12,009 bases of DNA from Lachnospiraceae bacterium (GTDB taxonomy: Bacteria > Bacillota > Clostridia > Lachnospirales > Lachnospiraceae), in contig JAGCSS010000317.1 of assembly GCA_017964055.1 (NCBI GenBank), positions 1 to 12,009 on the forward strand. Direction: 5' to 3'. Below are positions 1 to 5,379 of this stretch, in pieces (the stretch's first letter is position 1; each line of letters starts with the position of its first letter). The notes below the pieces were generated by a model, which was not told the DNA's origin, ran no database searches, and worked only from the letters and a program-made list of their open reading frames with translations. The translations under genes and the position numbers were made by a program.

Positions 1-1
1 A

Positions 2-412
2 TCGCCCAGTGAGATGGCGTCGATCGTAACCATGAACATGAAGATCGGCAATATCGAGGGTATGATCAACATATGTCTGCCTTACGAAGTACTCGAGCCC
101 GTAATAGACAAACTGAACACGAAATACTGGTATTCGACCGTAAAAGCCACCGATTCCTTCGCTTACAAGGCCCAGCTGGAGGTTGCGATCGCAAAGGCCA
201 GGATCCCGATCCGGGCAGAACTCGGAAGGAGCACGATATCGCTCAACGATTTCATCAATATCCAGCGAGGCGATATCATTAAGCTCAACACAAAGACCAG
301 CGACGAGCTGAGCGTCTTTGTCGGGAACATCATGAAGTTCAAAGCACTGCCGGGTTCCTCATCGGACGCCTACGCAGTTAAGATATCACAGATTATCAGG
401 GAGGAGGAGTAA
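2..412 (+). CDS. fliM: Flagellar motor switch protein FliM, C-terminal part (5' end outside window)
   Basis: This is the last ~136 residues of FliM, the C-ring protein that receives CheY-P and switches rotation direction. The frame is open from base 2, so the apparent ATG at 14 is internal; the residues before it (SPSEM) already fit the family. The segment KIGNIEGMINICLPYEVLEP is the characteristic end of the FliM middle domain. It is followed by a SpoA/FliN-like C-terminal domain (RAELGRSTISLNDFINIQRGDIIKL split over its two halves), which packs with the FliN-type domain of the next gene in the C-ring. The CheY-P binding N-terminus lies outside the window. The stop at 410-412 is three bases before fliY, and the GAGGAGGAG run in the last codons is also the ribosome binding site of fliY, so translation of the two is probably linked. 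The identification is secure. Only the missing start is unknown. Confidence 0.96.
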   Translation, partial: SPSEMASIVTMNMKIGNIEGMINICLPYEVLEPVIDKLNTKYWYSTVKATDSFAYKAQLEVAIAKARIPIRAELGRSTISLNDFINIQRGDIIKLNTKTSDELSVFVGNIMKFKALPGSSSDAYAVKISQIIREEE

Positions 413-415
413 ATC

Positions 416-1588
416 ATGGATGGCATGCTTTCACAGGAAGAGATAAATGCCCTGCTCAGCGGCATGGGATCCGACAGCTCCGCCGCAGACGGTGCGCCCG
501 CAGGTGACGCCGGTTCAGCCGGTGCGGCGGGAGGTTACAGCGATTCCCTGACAGACGCCGAAAAGGACGCCGTGGGTGAGGTTTCCAACATCAGCATGGG
601 CACCGCGGCCACGACTCTTTCGACACTTCTCAATCAAAAAGTAGATATTACCACACCTAAGGTTTCATACGCGCGCTGGGACGAGTTCCTGTCCGCTTAC
701 GAGAGACCCTGCGTATTCATTCAGATCTATTACACCGCAGGTCTCGACGGCAACAACATCCTGATCATGAAGGAGTCCGACGTTAAGATCATCACGGACC
801 TCATGATGGGCGGCTCCGGCGTGGAGATGGAGGGCGACCTCAACGAACTCCACCTGAGCGCGATATGTGAGGCGATGAACCAGATGATGGGTTCGTCATC
901 GACCTCGATGTCGGCTATGCTCGACAAAAAGATCGATATCAGCCCGCCCACCGCTTCTCTGGTGGACCTGTCCACATCCATGGACGCAGGGCAGATAGCC
1001 GAGTTCCTGACACATGATTTCGTTAAGGTAAGCTTCAGGATGAAGATCGGAGATCTGATCGACTCGGAGATCATGCAGCTTTATTCCTTTGATTTCGCCA
1101 GAGACCTGTACAGCAAATTCATGGCGAACAGCGGTGTTACAGAGTCTGAACCGGCTCCGGCTCCCGCACCGGCTCCGGCGCCCGCTCCCGAAGCCGCACC
1201 CGCACCTGCGGCACCCATGCCTCAGATGGCACCCCAGATGGCTCCTCAGATGCAGCCTCAGGCTATGCCTTACCAGATGGCACCGGTACAGGACGTAAAC
1301 ATTTCTCCCGTTGCGTTCCAGCCGTTCACGCAGGTCAATTCGCCCCTGCTCCAGACCGAGAATATCGATCTGCTGCTCGATGTTCCGCTTGAGGTTACGG
1401 CAGAGCTCGGACGTACATCGAAGTCGATCAAGGAGATCCTTGATTTTGCTCCGGGTACCATCATCGAGCTTAACCGTCTCGCAGGAGAGCCCATCGACGT
1501 TCTGGTCAACGGCAAGTTCGTCGCAAAGGGCGAGGTTGTCGTTATCGAGGAAGCTTTCGGTATCCGCGTGACCGAGGTAGTTAAGTAA
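416..1588 (+). CDS. fliY: Flagellar motor switch phosphatase FliY (CheC-like domain plus FliN domain)
   Basis: C-ring protein of 390 residues combining a CheY-P phosphatase with a FliN-type rotor domain, as in Bacillus and Clostridia. Residues 5-14 (LSQEEINALL) match the CheY-P docking peptide shared by FliM and FliY N-termini. A Ser/Ala/Gly-rich linker of about 30 residues follows. The CheC/FliY phosphatase signature [DS]xxxExxN-x22-P is present twice with exact spacing: D51, E55, N58, P81 and S148, E152, N155, P178. Both active sites therefore look intact. Residues 246-290 are a Pro/Ala then Gln/Met-rich linker. From about residue 310 the SpoA/FliN domain begins (IDLLLDVPLEVTAELGR) and runs to the stop. 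The ATG at 416 is 6 bases after the GAGGAGGAG ribosome site at 401-409. The two-domain structure excludes a plain FliN. Phosphatase activity is inferred from the motifs. Confidence 0.96.
   Translation: MDGMLSQEEINALLSGMGSDSSAADGAPAGDAGSAGAAGGYSDSLTDAEKDAVGEVSNISMGTAATTLSTLLNQKVDITTPKVSYARWDEFLSAYERPCVFIQIYYTAGLDGNNILIMKESDVKIITDLMMGGSGVEMEGDLNELHLSAICEAMNQMMGSSSTSMSAMLDKKIDISPPTASLVDLSTSMDAGQIAEFLTHDFVKVSFRMKIGDLIDSEIMQLYSFDFARDLYSKFMANSGVTESEPAPAPAPAPAPAPEAAPAPAAPMPQMAPQMAPQMQPQAMPYQMAPVQDVNISPVAFQPFTQVNSPLLQTENIDLLLDVPLEVTAELGRTSKSIKEILDFAPGTIIELNRLAGEPIDVLVNGKFVAKGEVVVIEEAFGIRVTEVVK
1151..1285 (+). repeat. Low-complexity Pro/Ala and PQMAPQM repeat tract inside fliY
   Basis: In-frame imperfect repeat coding for FliY residues 246-290. 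It starts with alternating Pro-Ala dipeptides built mostly from CCG/CCC and GCT/GCA codons, then changes to repeats of PQMA/PQM type. It forms a flexible linker between the CheC-like half and the FliN domain. Repeats of this kind tend to vary in length between strains, but that has to be checked in relatives. Confidence 0.85.
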
Positions 1589-1604
1589 GGAGTTTGTGTT
1601 TCTT

Positions 1605-2039
1605 ATGGTATTCTTAAGTACTTTTGGCACTACCGGAGTTGAGAGCGTACTGAAGCTCATCGGGCTGATACTGCTTTGCATCATTATCATCGCGGCCAGC
1701 TATTATACGACCAGATTTGTGGGCAAGAGACAGGCAGGTATGACCGGCGACTCGAACTTTAAGCCGCTCGATATCTACAGGATCAACCAGAACAAGTACC
1801 TGCAGCTGATCGCTGTCGGAAAGCGGTATTTCGTGATCGCGGTCTCAAAGGATAATGTGCAGCTGATCGCCGAACTTCAGGAAGACGATATCACCTATTG
1901 GCGCTCCGAAAAGAAGATGAGTTTTAAGGATATCATGTCCAAAGTCGTGCCCGGTAAAAAGGACGGATCTGGACTCGATCCCGAGCCCGGAGAAGAGGCT
2001 GAAACCGCGCCCGAAGACAACGGATCGTCAAATAATTAA
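1605..2039 (+). CDS. fliO: Flagellar biosynthetic protein FliO (FliZ-type), single-pass membrane protein
   Basis: Small membrane protein of about 144 residues that helps assemble the FliP ring of the flagellar export gate. One strong hydrophobic segment lies near the N-terminus (LKLIGLILLCIIIIAASYY). A basic stretch follows (FVGKRQ), then a cytoplasmic beta-rich FliO domain containing KYLQLIAVGKRYFVIAVSK, and a charged, probably disordered tail ending EDNGSSNN. Position after fliY and before fliP is the standard one. The start is uncertain. A GTG at 1596 is only 3 bases after the AAGGAG at 1587-1592, while the ATG at 1605 is 12 bases after it; I prefer the ATG. There is no cheY gene between fliY and fliO, unlike in Bacillus subtilis. 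FliO is poorly conserved, so the call rests on topology, domain style and gene order. Confidence 0.88.
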   Translation: MVFLSTFGTTGVESVLKLIGLILLCIIIIAASYYTTRFVGKRQAGMTGDSNFKPLDIYRINQNKYLQLIAVGKRYFVIAVSKDNVQLIAELQEDDITYWRSEKKMSFKDIMSKVVPGKKDGSGLDPEPGEEAETAPEDNGSSNN

Positions 2040-2052
2040 ATTAGCAATATTT

Positions 2053-2080
2053 TGTGGGAACAGGCTTGCCTGCTCCCACA
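2053..2080 (+). promoter_or_regulatory. Strong hairpin in the fliO-fliP gap
   Basis: TGTGGGA (2053-2059) pairs with TCCCACA (2074-2080), and CAGG (2061-2064) pairs with CCTG (2069-2072). The stem has one A-C mismatch (2060 with 2073) and the loop is CTTG. The downstream bases AGTTGTATTATAAT are T-rich but broken by other bases, so this is at best a weak intrinsic terminator or attenuator. It could also be an mRNA processing or stability element dividing the switch genes from the export-gate genes. Confidence 0.6.
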
Positions 2081-2094
2081 AGTTGTATTATAAT
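2066..2094 (+). promoter_or_regulatory. Candidate sigma-A-type promoter upstream of fliP
   Basis: TATAAT at 2089-2094 is a perfect -10 box. TTGCCT at 2066-2071 matches four of six bases of the -35 consensus TTGACA. The spacing is 17 bases, which is optimal. Transcription would start near 2101, giving a leader of about 58 bases before fliP. The -35 box lies inside the hairpin loop and right arm. This is a match to consensus only; an internal promoter remains an inference. Confidence 0.45.
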
Positions 2095-2100
2095 CAAAAT

Positions 2101-2141
2101 GGATAACGAGATATTGGGGTTATCCGCGAATAACTGAACCC
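2101..2141 (+). promoter_or_regulatory. Mutually exclusive stem-loops in the fliP leader
   Basis: GGATAAC (2101-2107) pairs perfectly with GTTATCC (2119-2125). The same GTTAT (2119-2123) can pair instead with ATAAC (2130-2134), and GGGTT (2117-2121) can pair with AACCC (2137-2141). These pairings compete with each other, and the last ends just before the AAAAGG ribosome site of fliP at 2143-2148. The layout resembles a small translational switch. I do not recognise a known riboswitch: the conserved segments of the c-di-GMP-I class are absent. Confidence 0.35.
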
Positions 2142-2158
2142 GAAAAGGCTGATACACC

Positions 2159-3034
2159 ATGAAAGCTTTGTTCACGAAAAAGAAAATTTTAAAAGCCCTG
2201 GTTTTTGGTTTTCTTGTTTCGCTGATGTGTGTGTTAACCTTTATTAATCATGCTCCCGTTTCGGTAAACGCTACAGATACCGTCACGGGAGATTCTTCGT
2301 CTCCGGGGCTTCCTTCGAACGACGCCACCGATTCCGACCCGGGATATCTTGAGGGCGATCTCGGAGGTCTGACCTTCAGGTTTGACTCGGACGGCACCGG
2401 CTCTTTGTCTGCCACTCTCCAGATACTGCTGATCCTTACCGTGATCACGCTGGCTCCGTCCATCCTGATCATGCTCACGTCCTTTACGAGGATCATAATC
2501 GTGATGCATTTCCTCAGGACCGCATTAGGTACGCAGACGACGCCGCCGAACCAGGTGCTCGTGGGACTCTCGCTGTTCCTTACCGTATTCATCATGGCTC
2601 CTGTTTTCGGCCGCATCAATACCGAAGCGGTGAGACCTCTCTCCAACGGAGATATCGGAGTGGAAGAGGCCTTTGAGAAGGGACTTGAACCCATCAGAGA
2701 GTTCATGTTCGACCAGATGGACGGAAGCGAGAAGGATCTGAGGCTGTTCCTCGACATCGCAGGTATCGAGAGCGTGGAGACCAGGGAAGAGGTTCCGACC
2801 AGAGTCCTGATCCCCGCATTTATCCTGAGCGAGCTTCGGATAGCCTTTATCATAGGCTTTTTGATATATATTCCGTTCCTTATCATCGATATGGTGGTAT
2901 CCTCGACCCTTATGTCCATGGGTATGATGATGCTGCCGCCCACTACGATATCGATGCCCTTTAAGATACTGCTGTTCGTTCTTGCGGACGGATGGGACCT
3001 GATCATAGGCCAGCTGGTACGTACCTTCTACTGA
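2159..3034 (+). CDS. fliP: Flagellar export gate protein FliP
   Basis: Main ring subunit of the flagellar type III export gate, which forms a FliP5-FliQ4-FliR1 channel in the membrane. Residues 1-39 look like a signal peptide: a Lys-rich start, a hydrophobic core near 13-29, and an Ala-containing cleavage region around VNA (36-38). Residues 40-83 are an acidic Ser/Asp/Gly-rich segment. Membrane segments lie at about 84-107, 131-150, 226-249 and 267-287. The family signature runs from PAFILSELRIAFIIGF (219 on) to MGMMMLPP (254-261). The Met-rich stretch corresponds to the methionine gasket that closes the pore. At 291 residues it is some 40 longer than typical FliP proteins, mainly because of the acidic segment. 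The ATG at 2159 has AAAAGG 10 bases upstream. Identification is certain. The cleavage site is inferred. Confidence 0.97.
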   Translation: MKALFTKKKILKALVFGFLVSLMCVLTFINHAPVSVNATDTVTGDSSSPGLPSNDATDSDPGYLEGDLGGLTFRFDSDGTGSLSATLQILLILTVITLAPSILIMLTSFTRIIIVMHFLRTALGTQTTPPNQVLVGLSLFLTVFIMAPVFGRINTEAVRPLSNGDIGVEEAFEKGLEPIREFMFDQMDGSEKDLRLFLDIAGIESVETREEVPTRVLIPAFILSELRIAFIIGFLIYIPFLIIDMVVSSTLMSMGMMMLPPTTISMPFKILLFVLADGWDLIIGQLVRTFY

Positions 3035-3053
3035 CCGGAAAGGATGATCCGAT

Positions 3054-3323
3054 ATGGATGAAAATACGCTCGTTACACTGCTTGTCGAGACACTTTACCT
3101 GATAATCAAGGTTTCGGCGCCGATGCTGCTCGTTTCGCTCGTTGTGGGCCTGCTGGTCAGTGTCATACAGACGGTCACATCGATACAGGAGCAGACGCTG
3201 ACCTTTGTTCCGAAGTTCCTCTCGATCTTCCTTGTGCTGATGTTCGCCGGGAACTGGATCATGAAGAACATCACTGAGTATTTTACTTACCTCTGCGAGA
3301 ATTTCTCGTTATTCATCAGGTAA
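3054..3323 (+). CDS. fliQ: Flagellar export gate protein FliQ
   Basis: Export-gate subunit of 89 residues, the usual FliQ length. It forms a helical hairpin that wraps around FliP and FliR. Two hydrophobic segments are visible at about residues 14-38 and 52-70. Between them is the conserved family motif QTVTSIQEQTLTFVPK. The ATG at 3054 is 9 bases after GGAAAGGA (3037-3044), and the gap from the fliP stop is 19 bases, consistent with co-translation in one transcript. An 85-base gap with hairpins separates it from fliR. I see nothing unusual in the protein itself. Confidence 0.97.
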   Translation: MDENTLVTLLVETLYLIIKVSAPMLLVSLVVGLLVSVIQTVTSIQEQTLTFVPKFLSIFLVLMFAGNWIMKNITEYFTYLCENFSLFIR

Positions 3324-3340
3324 GTTAAGAGGAGTCCGGT

Positions 3341-3403
3341 ACGCCAGTGGCGTGTTGCGCGAGGGATCGGATGCGGCTGAAAGCCGCATCTAAGGAGGAG
3401 GAG
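3341..3403 (+). promoter_or_regulatory. Two hairpins directly before the fliR ribosome binding site
   Basis: In the 85-base gap between fliQ and fliR, ACGCC (3341-3345) pairs with GGCGT (3349-3353) around a three-base loop. GATGCGGC (3370-3377) pairs perfectly with GCCGCATC (3383-3390) around TGAAA. The second stem ends one base before the AAGGAGG (3392-3398) ribosome site of fliR. There is no following T run, so neither is a normal intrinsic terminator. Possible roles are tuning fliR translation, protecting an mRNA end, or acting as a processing site. Confidence 0.65.
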
Positions 3404-3408
3404 TTCCG

Positions 3409-4173
3409 GTGTCGGTTACACTGCAGCAGCTGGAGTTTTTCCTGATGATCGTGGTCAGGATGTCCGGCTTTATATTCACCGCCCCGTTCTTCGGGCTGAG
3501 AAACGTCCCGCTCCGGATCAAGACCGGGCTGGCGATGGCGATGGCGGTTGTCATGTTTTACGTATTGCCTTATGAGCCGCTCGAATATGCGGGCGTCATA
3601 GGTTTTGCGCTGGTTGTCGTTGAGGAGACGCTGTGCGGCCTGATCCTCGGATTTGTGGCCAATATCTGCTATCAGATACTTGCTTTTTCGGGTCAGCTGC
3701 TCGATATGGAGATCGGTTTCTCCATGGTAAACGAGATGGACCCGGTCACCAGCGCCCAGGTTACCGTGAGCGGAAATCTGTATTCCTATGCGGTCATGCT
3801 GATGCTGATGATCACATATATGCATCATTTCCTGCTCGACGCGCTGATAGATTCGTACGCGCTGGTACCGCTCGGCAAGGTCTCGATCAACCCTATGATC
3901 TATTCGGTGGTCGTAAAGCTGATCGGAGAGTATTTTGTACTGGGCTTCAGGATAGTGCTTCCCGTATTCGCGGCGATGCTGATAGTCAATTCGGTGCTCG
4001 CGATACTTGCGCGTGTCGCGCCGCAGCTCAGTATGTTTGTTATAGGTATTCAGCTGAAGGTTTTCGTGGGACTGGCGGTCATGGTAGTTATGATCAAGAT
4101 GATCCCCGGTATCGCTTCGCTGATATTTGACAAGATGTTGGAGGTTATGCGTGAGGCTGTCGCTTACTTTTGA
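3409..4173 (+). CDS. fliR: Flagellar export gate protein FliR
   Basis: Single-copy subunit that completes the FliPQR export channel. The protein has 254 residues, is strongly hydrophobic, and shows about six membrane segments (near 8-26, 38-56, 62-92, 122-140, 166-200 and 211-235). Family motifs include GFSMVNEMDP (103-112) and RVAPQLSMFVIGIQLK (202-217). The start is GTG at 3409, supported by AAGGAGGAGGAG at 3392-3403. The first residues (SVTLQQLEFFLMIVVR) match the usual FliR N-terminus, so no ATG start fits better. The hairpin before the ribosome site together with the GTG start may keep synthesis low, which would fit its one-per-gate copy number; that link is inference. Gene order fliP-fliQ-fliR-flhB is the classical one. 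Confidence 0.97.
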   Translation: MSVTLQQLEFFLMIVVRMSGFIFTAPFFGLRNVPLRIKTGLAMAMAVVMFYVLPYEPLEYAGVIGFALVVVEETLCGLILGFVANICYQILAFSGQLLDMEIGFSMVNEMDPVTSAQVTVSGNLYSYAVMLMLMITYMHHFLLDALIDSYALVPLGKVSINPMIYSVVVKLIGEYFVLGFRIVLPVFAAMLIVNSVLAILARVAPQLSMFVIGIQLKVFVGLAVMVVMIKMIPGIASLIFDKMLEVMREAVAYF

Positions 4174-4219
4174 TCCTTGTGAGATGAGATCCCCGGGCTT
4201 TACGGCACGGGCTCTTGGC

Positions 4220-5338
4220 ATGGATTCGGGTAAGAGACTTAAGATGAACCTGCAGTTCTTCGCGGAAGAGGGCGAGGGCGGCGAGAAAACCGAGGAAGCC
4301 ACCCCGAAAAAGCTCGATGACGCCCGCAAGGAAGGTCAGGTGGCAAAGAGCCACGAGCTGGTCACCGCGTTTTCGCTGATCGCGCTGTTCGGTTCGCTGA
4401 AGATCTTCATGACCTATCTCGTTGAGCATTTTGTGGACTGCTTCCCGCTGATATACAATTCTATCGAGGTGTATTCGGAGGGCGTGTTTGAGAGGAATTT
4501 CGCCGCGATGTACCTGAACGAGGCGATGAAGAGGGTCATGCTGATCGCGCTCCCCATGCTGGCGGCGGCCGTCGTGTTAGGCTTTACGGTAAATGTGTTC
4601 CAGGTACAGTGGAAACCCACGGCAAAGCCCCTGCAGCCCAAATTCAGCAAGCTCGACCCGATCAAGGGCTTCAAGCGCATGTTCTCGCTGGACAAGCTCG
4701 TAGAGCTCTTAAAGGCCCTGATCAAGATCGCGGTGGTCGGATATCTGGCATACTCGACCTTTAAGGACCAGATCGGCATAGTAAGCCTTGTTTACAGCCT
4801 CGAACTGTTCCCCGCGGTCATGCTGATAGGCAATATCGTTATCAATTTCGGACTTAAGGTCAGCATTGTTTTCCTCGTGATCGGCGTCGCGGACTATATC
4901 TACCAGAAGTTCAAGTTCGCCAAAGATATGAGGATGACGAAGCAGGAGATCAAGGACGAATACAAGCAGACCGAAGGCGATCCGAAGATTAAAGGACAGA
5001 TCAGGCAGAAGATGAGAGAGGCTTCGCAGCGAAGGATGATGCAGAAGCTGCCCGAAGCGGACGTTGTAATCACGAACCCTACGCATCTGGCCTGCGCCAT
5101 CAAATACGACCGCGAGACCGCCGAAGCTCCGGTGCTGATCGCAAAGGGTGCCGATTATCTGGCACAGAAGATTAAGGAAGCGGCGAGGGAAAACTTCATT
5201 CCCATCGTTGAAAATAAACCGCTCGCGCGTATGCTCTACCACAACGTCGAGCTGGATGAGGAGATACCCCAGGAGCTCTATCAGATGACTGCGGAGGTTC
5301 TGGCTTACGTTTACTCGATCAACGGCAAGGCCGGGTAA
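4220..5338 (+). CDS. flhB: Flagellar export switch protein FlhB
   Basis: Export-gate protein that changes substrate specificity from rod/hook to filament proteins after self-cleavage. Taking the ATG at 4220 it has 372 residues. The N-terminal signature is LQFFAEEGEGGEKTEEATPKK (in two parts around residues 11-31) followed by ARKEGQVAKS. Four membrane segments lie near 47-70, 103-127, 163-182 and 195-226. The cytoplasmic domain carries the autocleavage motif NPTH at 286-289 (bases 5075-5086), followed by LACAIKYD, so self-processing should be intact. The start is uncertain. In-frame ATGs lie at 4184, 4220 and 4244, the frame stays open back into fliR, and none has a convincing ribosome site. 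The 4220 and 4244 choices both fit related proteins, which begin shortly before LQFF. Confidence 0.93.
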   Translation: MDSGKRLKMNLQFFAEEGEGGEKTEEATPKKLDDARKEGQVAKSHELVTAFSLIALFGSLKIFMTYLVEHFVDCFPLIYNSIEVYSEGVFERNFAAMYLNEAMKRVMLIALPMLAAAVVLGFTVNVFQVQWKPTAKPLQPKFSKLDPIKGFKRMFSLDKLVELLKALIKIAVVGYLAYSTFKDQIGIVSLVYSLELFPAVMLIGNIVINFGLKVSIVFLVIGVADYIYQKFKFAKDMRMTKQEIKDEYKQTEGDPKIKGQIRQKMREASQRRMMQKLPEADVVITNPTHLACAIKYDRETAEAPVLIAKGADYLAQKIKEAARENFIPIVENKPLARMLYHNVELDEEIPQELYQMTAEVLAYVYSINGKAG

Positions 5339-5379
5339 GCTTTGATTAACATACAGATGCTAAGAGGACACGGTGTTTT

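Noticed and set aside
896..1690. A 264-codon open frame on the minus strand opposite fliY
   Set aside because: The translation contains long Arg/Cys/Gly-rich runs created by the Pro/Ala repeat on the other strand. No domain is visible.
2053..2094. Full intrinsic terminator after fliO
   Set aside because: The hairpin is strong, but the bases after it are AGTTGTATTATAAT and not a continuous T run, and the operon clearly continues. I list it as a regulatory hairpin instead.
2095..2158. c-di-GMP riboswitch upstream of fliP
   Set aside because: Such riboswitches often precede flagellar operons in Clostridia, but the conserved core segments of the class I aptamer are not present and the leader is too short for it.
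3325..4329. A 334-codon open frame on the minus strand opposite fliR and the start of flhB
   Set aside because: Low-complexity His/Arg/Asp-rich translation, complete overlap with fliR, and crossing of the fliR-flhB junction make it a codon-bias shadow.
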